Of a DNA stretch of 42,981 nucleotides, positions 24,552 to 33,172 are shown piece after piece. The first letter of the stretch is position 1; each line of letters opens with the position of its first letter. A program made the translations under genes and the position numbers. The stretch is from the NCBI GenBank assembly GCA_023150895.1, contig JAKLJY010000061.1:1-42981 (forward strand). The letters run 5' to 3'. This DNA comes from Myxococcota bacterium (GTDB taxonomy: Bacteria > Myxococcota_A > Bradymonadia > UBA7976 > UBA1532). The notes under the pieces were generated by a model that did not search any database, was not told the origin of the DNA, and saw only the letters and a list, made by a program, of their open reading frames with translations.

Positions 24552-25346
24552 TCAGATTTCGGGCAGGGGGCCGGTTCGGCGCAGGGGCGTGAATGCCGCC
24601 CTCCGGCCGTCCGCGAGGGGATCGATGCGCGCATGGGCGACCCCGTGCGCGGCGGCGGCCTGTGGGTCCGCGAGGACCGCCCGCGGGGTCCCGGAGGCCA
24701 CCACGCGGCCACCGGCGAGCACGACGAGGGCATCGCAGAACTGCCCGGCGAGGTTCAGGTCGTGCATCACGGCGACGACGACCCGACCGGCCCGTGCCCG
24801 GGCGGCCAGGCCTTCACACACGGCCATCTGATGACCGGGATCGAGGTGGCCGGTGGGCTCGTCCACGAGCAGCACGGGCGTCTGCCGCGCGAGCACCATC
24901 GCCAAGAAGATGCGTTGGCGTTCACCCCCCGAGAGCGTGTCCACCGCGCGATCGGCGAGCGCCGAAACGCCCATTTCGTCGAGCGCCGCGTCCGCGGCGT
25001 CCCGGTCGGCCGCCGTCTCGTAGGCCCCGGCGTGGTGCGCCAGCCGCCCGGCGAGCACGACTTCGCGCGCCGTGAAGCCGAACGCGACGGTCGGCGCCTG
25101 CGGCAGCCAGGAGATCGACCGGGCACGCTCCGCGGGCGCGAGGGCGGACACCGCCCGGTCGGCGAAGCTCACCTGGCCGCGCTGCGGGCGCTCGAGCCCG
25201 GCGAGCAGGCGCAGCAGGGTCGACTTGCCGCCCCCGTTCGGGCCGACGATGCCGAGCAACGCGCCGGGCTCGGCTTGCAGGGTGACGTCGTCGAGCACGG
25301 TCCGTCCCCGGACCGCGTGGCCGAGCTTTCGTGCCGCCAGCGTCAT
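24552..25346 (-). CDS. btuD: Cobalamin ABC transporter ATP-binding protein BtuD
   Basis: The 264-residue ATPase has Walker A GPNGGGKST (35-43), a Q-loop (SWLPQAP), signature LSGGERQR, Walker B VLLVDEPTGHLD and the H-loop VMHDLN. This is the FecE/BtuD/FhuC branch that powers uptake of metal chelates and corrinoids. Its ATG overlaps the TGA of the permease gene (ATGA), so the two are translationally coupled. The position as last gene of an operon headed by a cobalamin riboswitch makes vitamin B12 the likely cargo. No terminator is obvious downstream. Confidence 0.9.
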   Translation of the reverse strand: MTLAARKLGHAVRGRTVLDDVTLQAEPGALLGIVGPNGGGKSTLLRLLAGLERPQRGQVSFADRAVSALAPAERARSISWLPQAPTVAFGFTAREVVLAGRLAHHAGAYETAADRDAADAALDEMGVSALADRAVDTLSGGERQRIFLAMVLARQTPVLLVDEPTGHLDPGHQMAVCEGLAARARAGRVVVAVMHDLNLAGQFCDALVVLAGGRVVASGTPRAVLADPQAAAAHGVAHARIDPLADGRRAAFTPLRRTGPLPEI

Positions 25347-26371
25347 GCGAGCCGCTCCCGTTCGCGCCAGAGCAGGTACAGGAACACCGGTCCGCCGAGC
25401 CCGGCGGTCACGACGCCGACCGGCAGGTCCGTCCCGAGTGCGGGGAACAGCGCCCGGGTCACGGCGTCGCACGCGACCAGGAAGGCGCCGCCGGTCAGCA
25501 CGGCCGCGGGCGCGAGGCGGCGGTGGTCCGGGCCGGTCAGCAGCCTCAGGAAGTGCGGCACGATCAGCCCGACGAACCCGATGAGGCCCCCCACGCTCAC
25601 CGCGGCGCCGACGACCAGACACGCAGCCACCAGCAGGCCCCGCCGGAGTTTCAGGACGTCCACGCCGACCGCGGTGGCCTCCAGATCACCCAGCGCCAGC
25701 GCGTTGAGCGGCGCCGTGCGCAGCAGCAGATAGGCGACACTGCCCAGGACGGCGAGGGCCGCCGGCGCGAGCGCCACCGGGGGCAACAGCTCGACCCGTA
25801 AGGAGCCCATCAGCCAGAAGAGCACCGCCTGCGCGCGGTCCGGGGGCACCAACGTCTGCAGCAGAAGAACCGCCGCGGCCGCGAAGGCGTTGAAGACGGT
25901 GCCACCGAGCAGGATGACCAGGGCCGAGGCGCCCGACGCCCCCCGAGCGAGCCGCCAGAGAAAAAGCGTCGCCAGGAGCGCCCCGGAGAACGCGCAGGCC
26001 TGAACGGCCCCGGCGCCGCCGAGCACCGTCAGCGGTGCGAAGACGAGTCCCAGGGCCCCACCCAGGGCCGCGCCGCCGCTCACGCCCAGAACGTAGGGGT
26101 CCGCCAGGGGGTTGCGCAGCAGCGCCTGGAAGACGACGCCGACCCCGGCCAGGCCGCCCCCCAGGATGAGGCCCATCAGGATCCGGGGGACCCGCAGGCG
26201 CCAGAAGACGGCGGCTTCCAGGTCTTCGCTGCCCGGACCGAGGGAGAATGCCCGTGCCACATCGAGGGGGGCGGTGCCGACGAACAGCGCCCCGGCCGAA
26301 ATGGCCAGCGTCACCAGGACGAAGGGCGCCAGGCTCAGGTACAGGCGCCGCCGGGTCAGAGGACCGCTCAC
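25343..26371 (-). CDS. btuC: Cobalamin ABC transporter permease BtuC (FecCD family)
   Basis: The 342-residue protein has about ten hydrophobic helices and the FecCD hallmarks [38 protein letters not shown] and the ATPase-contact and late helices [19 protein letters not shown] with [20 protein letters not shown]. It forms the membrane channel for the BtuF-delivered ligand. The GTG start at 26371 overlaps the TGA of btuF (GTGA); the open frame upstream of it is btuF out of frame. The stop overlaps btuD by ATGA. Confidence 0.92.
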   Translation of the reverse strand: MSGPLTRRRLYLSLAPFVLVTLAISAGALFVGTAPLDVARAFSLGPGSEDLEAAVFWRLRVPRILMGLILGGGLAGVGVVFQALLRNPLADPYVLGVSGGAALGGALGLVFAPLTVLGGAGAVQACAFSGALLATLFLWRLARGASGASALVILLGGTVFNAFAAAAVLLLQTLVPPDRAQAVLFWLMGSLRVELLPPVALAPAALAVLGSVAYLLLRTAPLNALALGDLEATAVGVDVLKLRRGLLVAACLVVGAAVSVGGLIGFVGLIVPHFLRLLTGPDHRRLAPAAVLTGGAFLVACDAVTRALFPALGTDLPVGVVTAGLGGPVFLYLLWRERERLA

Positions 26372-27234
26372 CGGGCGAAACGGGCGGCCAGATCGCGCAG
26401 CCCCTCCACCGACCGGGGGCCGGGCTGAAGCAGCCCCGGGTGTGTGATGGCTTCGACGCGGACGGCGCCGAGACCGGGCAGCCGCGTGAAGAAGTCGGGC
26501 TCGGCCGATCCCATGGCCGCCGACGCGTCGAGGATGACCTCCGGTGCCGCCTGGACGAGCTCCTCCGCCGTGTACTTCGGCCACGCATGCGGTGAGCCCC
26601 GGGCGACGTTGATCGCGCCGAAGAGGGTGAGCACTTCGTCTCCGTAGCTCCCCGGCCCGGCGACCACGAGGGGACCGCGCCCATAGACGAACACCGCCCG
26701 TCGGCCACGCAGGCCATTCGCCGTCGGAGCGAGACCGGGCAGGGCGGCCTTGGCAGAGGCGACGAAGGCGGCGGCCTCGGCCGTCTTGCCCGTCGCCGCG
26801 CCGAGCCGGGTCGCCGCCTCGAAGGTCGTCTGCAGGCTGTCCTGCCGCACGGCGAGCGTGGCCACCCCGAGCGCCGCGGCCCGCGCGAGCACCTGGGCCG
26901 ACGGGGGGCTCTCGACGGCGACGACGAGGTCGGGCTTCAGCGCCAGGATGGCCTCCAGGTTGGGGTCCGCGAACCCGCCGATCTTCGGCAGCGCCGCCGC
27001 CGCCGGCGGATCGTCGCAGAAGCGCGTGACACCGACCACCTGTGCCCCGAGCCCGAGGCGGAACAGCAGGCTCGTCAGAGACGGCGCCAGACTGACGATG
27101 CGGGTGGGCGTTCGCGCGGCGGACCCGGTCGGTGTTGCGGGCGCGGCGGGATCGGGCGCGGCCCCCCCGCGACATCCGGACACGGCGAGTAGCAGCAGGC
27201 TCGCGACGAGCGCCAGCGCGCCTCGGCGGTTCAC
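26368..27234 (-). CDS. btuF: Cobalamin-binding lipoprotein BtuF
   Basis: The 288-residue product is a class III substrate-binding protein. It has a lipoprotein signal with lipobox VSGC (Cys21), then [52 protein letters not shown] and [16 protein letters not shown], the standard order of BtuF-like proteins with the long backbone helix. It would capture cobalamin in the periplasm and hand it to BtuC. Being lipid-anchored, unlike E. coli BtuF, is not rare in other phyla. The GTG start at 27234 overlaps the previous stop (GTGA). Confidence 0.9.
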   Translation of the reverse strand: MNRRGALALVASLLLLAVSGCRGGAAPDPAAPATPTGSAARTPTRIVSLAPSLTSLLFRLGLGAQVVGVTRFCDDPPAAAALPKIGGFADPNLEAILALKPDLVVAVESPPSAQVLARAAALGVATLAVRQDSLQTTFEAATRLGAATGKTAEAAAFVASAKAALPGLAPTANGLRGRRAVFVYGRGPLVVAGPGSYGDEVLTLFGAINVARGSPHAWPKYTAEELVQAAPEVILDASAAMGSAEPDFFTRLPGLGAVRVEAITHPGLLQPGPRSVEGLRDLAARFAR

Positions 27235-28532
27235 GGTGCCAGGCCCTGCCGCCAGGTGGCGTCGCAGGTGCGGTCGAACACGGTCACGCCCTGCCCGCCC
27301 TGCTCCGAAACGGCCATGTAGCGCCCGTCGGCGCTGAACGCGACCGCCCAGGGGTTCGCCCCGACGGCGAGGTCGAACGACTCGGTCGGGTCGCCGTCGG
27401 CCGCGTAGGCGACGACCTGATTGTCGCCGGAGTTCACGACGTAGGGCACGCCGTCCTGCATCTCGAAGTCGTTGGGGAACTGCCCGAGCGGGGCGATCGT
27501 GGCCTCGGCGGGAACCGCCGGGCACCCGTTCTCGAAGGCCGCGTCGATGGTTGCGATGGACCGGCGTTCGATGCTGCCTGCGATTACCAGCATGACATAC
27601 AGGTCCTCGCCGACGATGCGCGGGCTCTGCGCGCCCTCGAGATCCGCCGCCTGTCCGACAGAGACGCCGCAGGGCGAGACCGTGCCGTCCGCGGCCCGTA
27701 CGCGCCACAGGGTGTCGGTGTTGAAGTCGACCACGTAGAGATGCTCGCCGTGCGTGGCGATCGTCCCGAGGCCGACGCCATCGGGCGCGCCGAGCCAGAG
27801 GGGATCACCGGGACCGCGGTCGAGAGTGCCGTTCGTCGCGTCGTAGACGTAGATCGCGTTCGCGGTGCTCGACGTCAGGTACCCGCGGTCGCCTGCGAAG
27901 GCGAGGTCGAGCGGGGCGCCGAGACGGGGCGCAGCCGGCACCGCCGGGATGGCCACGCTCTGTGCGAATTCCGTCGCCGTGTCGAGCGCTGCGACCGGCA
28001 GCGTGTCGAGGCTGCCGTCGCCGGTGGCGTGGACCTCGCCGCTCTCCCCGTCGTAGGCGGTCGGGCCCGTGTTGACGACGTAGAGCCGGTCGCCGTGCAC
28101 GGCCACCTTCTGGGGATTGGGCGCGCGGGTGGGGATGCGGTTGACGACGGCACCCGTGGCCGGGTCGATCACGGTCAGGAAGCCCTCGCCGAAGACGAGG
28201 GCCATCGCGTCGGCATCCCACGCGGCCCCGGTATTGGCCACGACCAGACGGTCCCCGGCGAAGACGAGGTCCTGTGGCGCGGCGAAGGCAGGACCGGCCC
28301 CCGTCCACGGCGCCGTGGTCACCGGGTTGCAAATGGCCCGTCCTCCGGCGCCGCCCTCGCCGGCAAGGCCGCCGGCGCCGCCCTCGCCGGACAGGCCGCC
28401 GGCACCGGCGTCACTGCCCGAGGCGCCCTCGGCATCGTCTTCCTCCTCGACGCAGGCGGTCATCGCGACGACGATCAGGAGCGCCGTCGGCAGCCGACCG
28501 ACGCGAAACAGCGGGTGCACTTCCATCTTCAT
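27231..28532 (-). CDS. Beta-propeller surface lipoprotein, BtuG-like
   Basis: The 433-residue protein has a lipoprotein signal ending MTAC (Cys27), an acidic stretch (VEEEDDAEG), and a Gly-rich linker built of a 9-residue repeat GEGGAGGL[AS]. Residues ~70-430 form a YncE/NHL-like propeller with repeated strands such as [43 protein letters not shown] and [17 protein letters not shown]. It is coupled by TGATG to the TonB receptor gene upstream and by GTGA to btuF downstream, under a cobalamin riboswitch. In Bacteroides the propeller lipoprotein BtuG occupies this role, binding B12 on the surface and feeding BtuB. A similar job here is inferred from context and fold, not from a sequence match. 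The start is ATG 28532 (GAGGAG upstream); ATG 28526 is an alternative. Confidence 0.72.
   Translation of the reverse strand: MKMEVHPLFRVGRLPTALLIVVAMTACVEEEDDAEGASGSDAGAGGLSGEGGAGGLAGEGGAGGRAICNPVTTAPWTGAGPAFAAPQDLVFAGDRLVVANTGAAWDADAMALVFGEGFLTVIDPATGAVVNRIPTRAPNPQKVAVHGDRLYVVNTGPTAYDGESGEVHATGDGSLDTLPVAALDTATEFAQSVAIPAVPAAPRLGAPLDLAFAGDRGYLTSSTANAIYVYDATNGTLDRGPGDPLWLGAPDGVGLGTIATHGEHLYVVDFNTDTLWRVRAADGTVSPCGVSVGQAADLEGAQSPRIVGEDLYVMLVIAGSIERRSIATIDAAFENGCPAVPAEATIAPLGQFPNDFEMQDGVPYVVNSGDNQVVAYAADGDPTESFDLAVGANPWAVAFSADGRYMAVSEQGGQGVTVFDRTCDATWRQGLAP
28342..28406 (-). repeat. 27-bp tandem repeat coding the Gly-rich linker
   Basis: Two nearly identical 27-bp units (28342-28368 and 28369-28395) and a partial third encode GEGGAGGL[AS] in the propeller lipoprotein. 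The repeat can expand or contract in frame and so vary the distance between the lipid anchor and the propeller. Confidence 0.7.
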
Positions 28533-30463
28533 CAGGTCTCCTCGCCTGCCGCCGGGGGCAGGTAGCGCAAGGTGAAAAGCCAGGTCCGTCCGGGCAGCGG
28601 TTGTTGCACGGCGTCCCGGGCGGAGAGTTCGTGGGTCAGGTTGCGAAACGTGAGATCGACCTCGAAGCCGCCGCCGACGGGGCCCGACAGGCCCGCGTCC
28701 CAGAGGCCGTGACCGGGGACGCGCCGATACCCGAAGCGATCGGCGCGGACCTCGGAGCGTCGCTCGAGGCCGACGAAGAGCCGGGCCTGCCCGATGGCGG
28801 CGTCGACGCGGGCGGACACCCGGTGCGCCGGCCGGTGCGGCAAGGGCGTGCGCGGGGCGGCGTCGAACCGGGCGTCGAGGTGGGTGTACGCGGCGTTGAG
28901 GCCGAAGGGGCCACCGCGCGCCGCAAGGGTCAGCTCCTGGCCGGTCACCGTGGCCCCGTGGTGCCCCTGCGCCTCGACGAGGTGGGCCTGGACGGGCATC
29001 CACAGGATCAGGTGGTCGTACCGCTGGCCGAAGGCGGCGGCCCCGAAGGTCGCCGTGTCTCGCAGCGCGAGCTCGAGGCCCGCATCCCAGGCGAGGCCGT
29101 CCTCCGGGGAAAGCGCCGGGTTGCCGCGCAGTCCGGGCGCGCGCCAATACAGCTCGTCCACGCTCGGATCCCGAAACACGCGGCCGACGTTGGCGCGCAA
29201 GCGCAAGCCGGGCACCGCATCGAAGGGCTGCACCGTGAGTCCGCCCTGTGGCACGAGCAGGGGGCCGCGGGCGTCCGTGTCGTCCACGCGAAGGGCGGCG
29301 CCGACGACGAGCCGCTCACCGAGCAGCGCCACTTCGTCGCTGAGCACCGCTGCGAGCCCCAGCCGGCGATTTTCGCGGGTCTCGGCGCCATCGACGCGGG
29401 TCCGGGCGACCTCCCGACGCGCCTCGACGGCGAGTCGGGGCAAGTGGAGGGCGGAGGACGCCCACGTCGCATGCGCGCGGGCGCCGAGGCTGTCGTCCTC
29501 CAGGCCGGCGGAGCGGGGGGCGCCCCACAGCGTCGGAACGGGATCGCGGTACGCGTCGGTCTGCCGGGCCACGTGCACGCTGACCCCGCCGACGACGCGC
29601 CCGTCGAGCAGCGAAGGGTCGTCCGCCGCGGCCGCCAGGAGCAGGCGCCCCCGGGTCGACTCGGCTTCCGGTCGTTCGAACTGCTCGACCCCGGGCTCGC
29701 CGCGCGTGTCGTCGAGGCCGACGAGCAGCAGCGTCAGGGTCGTGTCGTTGCCGAGCCGCACCCGCCCGCGGGCCAGGCCGCTCAACGCGTCGCGGGCGTT
29801 GTTTCGCCGGCGGCGCGCGTCGCCGCGGACGTCGTGGTAGACGAAGTCCCCGTCGGTATGGGCGGCGCTGATGAGGCCGATGACGTCGAAGTCTTCGTCG
29901 CCGAAGGCCTCGGCCAGGCGCAGACCGCGCTCTCCGAAAGAGCCGACCGCGAACGCCGCCGCGCGTCGTCGGCCCGGCCCCACCGGGGGGGTGTGCAGGT
30001 GCAGGACCCCGCCGAGCGCGCCCCCCCCGTAGGTCGCCGCGTTCGGCCCGCGCAGCACCTCCGCCGAGCCGAGCAGCTCCGGGGGCACGAGGCTCAGGTC
30101 GAAGCTGCCGCCCCGCGCGCCGGTCAGCGGGACGTCGTCGAGGAAGACCGCCACCTGCCCGCCGGACGCGCCGCGCAACAGGAGCTCCTCCCGGTGGCCT
30201 CCGCTGCGGCGGACGGTGGCCCCGGGCACGGTCTCGAGGGCGCGCCCGAGCCCGCCACCGGCGTGGGTCGCCGGGTCGATCACCGTCCGGAACGGGGTCG
30301 CGTCGCGCGCGGGGGTGGCCGACTCCGGAGCGTCGCCCTCGACGCGCACGGGCGGCGCCTGCACGGGCGGCGGCGGGGGCGACTGCGCAGCCGCCCCTCC
30401 GGGGCCCATCAGTACGCAAAGCGCGAGGGGACCCCGAATCGGGTGATGTCTCCAGCATGCCAA
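28532..30463 (-). CDS. btuB: TonB-dependent cobalamin receptor BtuB
   Basis: This is an outer-membrane TonB-dependent receptor of ~643 residues. After a signal peptide (RGPLALCVLMGPGGAAAQ) and a Pro-rich segment comes a plug domain (LGRALETVPGATVRRSGGHR, VAVFLDDVPLTGARGG, AEVLRGPNAATYGGGALGGV) and then a 22-strand-type barrel with typical late motifs NVGRVFRDPSVDELYW and NPALSPEDGLAWDAGLEL, ending near FTLRYLPPAAGEET. The cobalamin riboswitch just upstream and the btuFCD genes downstream identify the ligand. The start is uncertain: TTG 30463 gives the best signal peptide, GTG 30502 is possible, and ATG 30406 would lose the signal. A still longer open frame runs into the riboswitch and is rejected. 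Confidence 0.85.
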   Translation of the reverse strand: MACWRHHPIRGPLALCVLMGPGGAAAQSPPPPPVQAPPVRVEGDAPESATPARDATPFRTVIDPATHAGGGLGRALETVPGATVRRSGGHREELLLRGASGGQVAVFLDDVPLTGARGGSFDLSLVPPELLGSAEVLRGPNAATYGGGALGGVLHLHTPPVGPGRRRAAAFAVGSFGERGLRLAEAFGDEDFDVIGLISAAHTDGDFVYHDVRGDARRRRNNARDALSGLARGRVRLGNDTTLTLLLVGLDDTRGEPGVEQFERPEAESTRGRLLLAAAADDPSLLDGRVVGGVSVHVARQTDAYRDPVPTLWGAPRSAGLEDDSLGARAHATWASSALHLPRLAVEARREVARTRVDGAETRENRRLGLAAVLSDEVALLGERLVVGAALRVDDTDARGPLLVPQGGLTVQPFDAVPGLRLRANVGRVFRDPSVDELYWRAPGLRGNPALSPEDGLAWDAGLELALRDTATFGAAAFGQRYDHLILWMPVQAHLVEAQGHHGATVTGQELTLAARGGPFGLNAAYTHLDARFDAAPRTPLPHRPAHRVSARVDAAIGQARLFVGLERRSEVRADRFGYRRVPGHGLWDAGLSGPVGGGFEVDLTFRNLTHELSARDAVQQPLPGRTWLFTLRYLPPAAGEET

Positions 30464-30510
30464 GGTGCGCGACCCCGTCTTTCCGCGAAGAGCGTGGGTC
30501 ACCGACGAAC

Positions 30511-30720
30511 CGAGGCAGGTCTCCTGGCTTCGGGGCTCTGGCGCGAGCGTCGTAACCTTCCCCGGGGGCACCGAGTGGCACGAGACGACGTTCGCTCACC
30601 CCTTACAGTGGCGGGACCGCGCCGGAATCGGCCGCGCGTGATCCCGAACGGACCCCGTGCAGCCTCACCGGACTTCCCTCTTGGCCCGGCGGCGTGACCC
30701 GCCGGGAACCTCGATCGAGA
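30511..30720 (-). ncRNA. Cobalamin riboswitch (AdoCbl-type element)
   Basis: Read on the minus strand, the conserved blocks appear in order: GGGAAGTCCGGTGAGGCTGC near the 5' part (from ~30680), the core GCGGTCCCGCCACTGTAAGG (~30617-30598), and the B12-box end AAGCCAGGAGACCTGCC (30530-30514). A GC-rich stem (CCCGGCGG pairing with CCGCCGGG) lies at the 5' end near 30690-30710. Boundaries are approximate. Such elements bind cobalamin and shut off expression of uptake genes; here the target is the btuB-propeller-btuFCD operon. The 48 nt between the element and the TTG at 30463 show no clear intrinsic terminator, so control of translation is more likely. The 294 bp between btuB and the receiver gene hold only this element and its flanks. 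Confidence 0.95.
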
Positions 30721-30757
30721 GATGACGGTCGGCGTGTATCACCCGGCTCGGGGCGCG

Positions 30758-31132
30758 TCAACGGGCGCGGGGTTTCTCGAGCATCGCGGCGACCACCCCC
30801 CGCAGTTGGGCAAACCGGAACGGCTTGGACAGGAAGTCGTCGCAGCCCGCCGCCAGCGCCTTTTCGCGGTCCCCCACCATGCAGTGCGCCGTGAGCGCGA
30901 CGACCGGGACGTCGGAGAGCATCGTGTCCTCGCGAATGAGGCGTGTGCAGGTCAGGCCGTCCATCACCGGCAGGCTGATGTCCATCAGGATGACGTCGGG
31001 GAGGAACTGCCGGGCGAGCTCGAGGCCCTGCTCCCCGTTGGCGGCCGTGCGCACGTCGTACATCCCCTCGAGGATCTGCGTGACGAGATCCCGGTTGTCC
31101 GCCGTGTCTTCGATGTAGAGGATCTTCTTCAC
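30758..31132 (-). CDS. Stand-alone response-regulator receiver protein
   Basis: The 124-residue protein is a single CheY-like receiver domain with no output domain: acidic pair Glu8-Asp9, phospho-acceptor Asp51 (in VILMDISLP), switch Thr81 (VALTAH) and Lys103 (LSKPF). The sequence is of the DivK/sensor-kinase-associated type that passes phosphate or binds partner proteins. The GTG start at 31132 lies 16 bp after the kinase gene's stop, so the two are in one transcript. A phosphorelay partner histidine kinase is not in the window. Confidence 0.92.
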   Translation of the reverse strand: MKKILYIEDTADNRDLVTQILEGMYDVRTAANGEQGLELARQFLPDVILMDISLPVMDGLTCTRLIREDTMLSDVPVVALTAHCMVGDREKALAAGCDDFLSKPFRFAQLRGVVAAMLEKPRAR

Positions 31133-31148
31133 GAGGACATCCCGCGGG

Positions 31149-32924
31149 TCACGGTGGGGCCGACGCCGGCGCGTCTGGCTTGAGGGCGAGGGTGTAGACG
31201 GAGTCGCCGGTGAAGCTGACGCTGAGCGCCTCGGTCCGGAAACCCGGCTTGCGCAGCGTCACCGCCAGCGCTTCGGTGCCGCGACGCCTTCGGATGAAGT
31301 GCGGCGTCACCCCCAGGACCGTGACGCCGTCTTGTGCGTAGACCGTCGCCCCCGCGGGCTCGGTCGTGATCGTAATGCGGACCTCTTCCTCACCGTGGGG
31401 CGCCGCACCGCCCACCGTCGGGCTGGCCGTCGGGGGCGCCGTCGGGAGCGGCGGCGTCGTCGGATCGGCCGGCGGCGGTGCGAGGCCCGCGGGATCGGCG
31501 GGGCCACGGGAGAGTGCGAATGCGATGAGGACGACCCCCGCCAGCGCGACGACGGCGACGAGCACGGCCAGGATCGTGTTGCGGTTCGACGGCGGGCGCC
31601 GCGCGCCGCCCGGTCGGGCCGTCGTCAGCGTGCGGTAATGGCCCGGCCGATCGTCGACGAGGGCGGGCTCCGGCAAGGGCTCCGGGAACGGCGCACGCGT
31701 CGTCGGGGCGGCGACGGGCAACAACGGGCGGCCCCCCATCGACGGCGCCGGCTCCGGGGGACGGGCGCGCCCGGGAATCTGACCCGGGGCCGGCAGGGAG
31801 GTGATCTCGGCGGCGGGCGGCGGCGGCGCGGGGGCTCGCGACGCGGGCGGGGGCGGGACGTTGCGCGGCAGCGGGGCCGGCGGTGGCAGGGAGCCCGAGC
31901 GTCTCGAGTTCGTCGGCGGGGCATCCTCGAGGACGAACGCCGGATCGTCGTCCGCCATGTCGAGCAGATCCGGATCGACCGCCTGCAGCGCGTCCCGCAG
32001 CGTATCCGCCGTCGGCCACCGGTTCTCCGGGCGCTTCTCCAGGCAGCGGAAGACGACGTCCTGCAGCGCCCGGTTCACGCCCTCGACGCGGTCGGCCAGG
32101 GGCGGCGGCGGCTCTTTGATGTGCTTGATGACCACGGAGAACGGCGTGTCGCCCCGAAAAGGCGGCAGGCCGCTCAGCATCTCGTAGGCGACCACGCCGA
32201 GCGAGTAGAGATCCGTCGTCGGGCCCGGCATCGCGTGCCCCTGCGCCTGCTCGGGCGCCATGTACTCCGGCGTACCGAAGACGAGCCCGGTGCGCGTCAG
32301 GTTCTCGCCCCCCTGCTGCTCCTTGACGATGCCGAAGTCCATGATCGTGACGGTGCCGTCCGGGGCGATCATGATGTTGCCGGGCTTGATGTCGCGGTGG
32401 ACCAGGCCGCGCTGGTGGGCGTGACCGAGGCCGCGGCACACCTCGATCATGGTGCGCTGCACTTCGCGCGGCTCGAAGCGCTCTTGCCCCATGCGCCGCT
32501 TGTGCTCGAGGATGTCGGCCACGGTGCGGCCGTCGAGGAACTTCATCACGAAATAGTGGAAGTTCCGGAACTGACCGATGGCGTAGACGGGAACGATGTT
32601 CGGGTGGTCGAGCGAGGCCATTGCGCGCGCTTCCTTCTTGAAGCGCTGGATGACCTCGTCGTCGGTGTTGAATTGTTCGGGCAGGACCTTGATGGCCACC
32701 ATGCGGCCGAGCGAGAGATCCTGCCCCTTGTAGACGACGCCCATGCCGCCGCGGCCGATCTCCTCGAGGACCTGGTACTTGCCCTCGAAGATCGTGCCCG
32801 GCGCGACCGGGGTGTTGTAGGCCGAGCGGTCACTCTCGATGACGACGTCGAGACCGGCGCCACACCGCGCGCAGAAGCGGGCGTCGCTCTGGTTGGCCAG
32901 GCCGCATTGTGCGCACTCCCTCAT
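31149..32924 (-). CDS. Ser/Thr protein kinase with zinc ribbon, TM helix and PEGA domain
   Basis: The 591-residue protein starts with a zinc ribbon (Cys4, Cys7, Cys18, Cys21), followed by a Hanks-type kinase domain at about 50-310: glycine loop GRGGMG (57-62), Lys79, HRDIKPGN (Asp178, Asn183), DFG (Asp196), and APEQ. A long Pro-rich linker follows, then one transmembrane helix (TILAVLVAVVALAGVVLIAFAL), and finally a periplasmic PEGA domain (ITTEPAGATVYAQDGVTVLG...VTLRKPGF). The active-site residues are intact, so it should phosphorylate proteins on Ser/Thr in the cytoplasm, perhaps sensing the envelope through PEGA. It is the first gene of an operon with the receiver protein and has its own promoter at 33009-33038. 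The start is ATG 32924; the upstream open frame lacks domain sequence. Confidence 0.92.
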   Translation of the reverse strand: MRECAQCGLANQSDARFCARCGAGLDVVIESDRSAYNTPVAPGTIFEGKYQVLEEIGRGGMGVVYKGQDLSLGRMVAIKVLPEQFNTDDEVIQRFKKEARAMASLDHPNIVPVYAIGQFRNFHYFVMKFLDGRTVADILEHKRRMGQERFEPREVQRTMIEVCRGLGHAHQRGLVHRDIKPGNIMIAPDGTVTIMDFGIVKEQQGGENLTRTGLVFGTPEYMAPEQAQGHAMPGPTTDLYSLGVVAYEMLSGLPPFRGDTPFSVVIKHIKEPPPPLADRVEGVNRALQDVVFRCLEKRPENRWPTADTLRDALQAVDPDLLDMADDDPAFVLEDAPPTNSRRSGSLPPPAPLPRNVPPPPASRAPAPPPPAAEITSLPAPGQIPGRARPPEPAPSMGGRPLLPVAAPTTRAPFPEPLPEPALVDDRPGHYRTLTTARPGGARRPPSNRNTILAVLVAVVALAGVVLIAFALSRGPADPAGLAPPPADPTTPPLPTAPPTASPTVGGAAPHGEEEVRITITTEPAGATVYAQDGVTVLGVTPHFIRRRRGTEALAVTLRKPGFRTEALSVSFTGDSVYTLALKPDAPASAPP

Positions 32925-33008
32925 GGGATGGTCACCGATCGCAGAAGCACAAAGCGGTCCGCTCGCCGAAAACTCAAGAAAATCACACGACTCACCGTAG
33001 AACGGCCG

Positions 33009-33038
33009 AATATAGGGGGCAGCGGGCGCGCTGCGCAA
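33009..33038 (-). promoter_or_regulatory. Promoter of the kinase-receiver operon
   Basis: On the minus strand, TTGCGC (33038-33033) and TATATT (33014-33009) have an 18-bp spacer, within an AT-rich patch that stands out locally. The leader to the ATG would be ~80 nt. The -35 element is one arm of the inverted repeat GCGCAA-N5-TTGCGC (33033-33049), which could also be an operator. Confidence 0.45.
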
Positions 33039-33090
33039 TCTGGTTGCGCGCCGTGCGCTGCCGCGGTGCGCCTGCCGGACCCGCGGAGCA

Positions 33091-33119
33091 TTGCGCGAGC
33101 CTTTCGGGTCGACTATATG
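33091..33119 (+). promoter_or_regulatory. Promoter of the Cys-rich lipoprotein gene
   Basis: TTGCGC (33091-33096) and TATATG (33114-33119) are 17 bp apart, ~54 bp upstream of the ATG at 33173, which is itself preceded by AGGAG. The -35 hexamer is identical to that of the divergent kinase promoter. Confidence 0.5.
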
Positions 33120-33172
33120 GGCGCGTCGCTTTTCGCGGCTATCGGGCCTCACGCCCGTTGCAGGAGCCTGAC

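Noticed and set aside
30464-30571. Upstream extension of btuB
   Set aside because: It runs through the conserved B12 box of the riboswitch, and no signal peptide would follow a start there.
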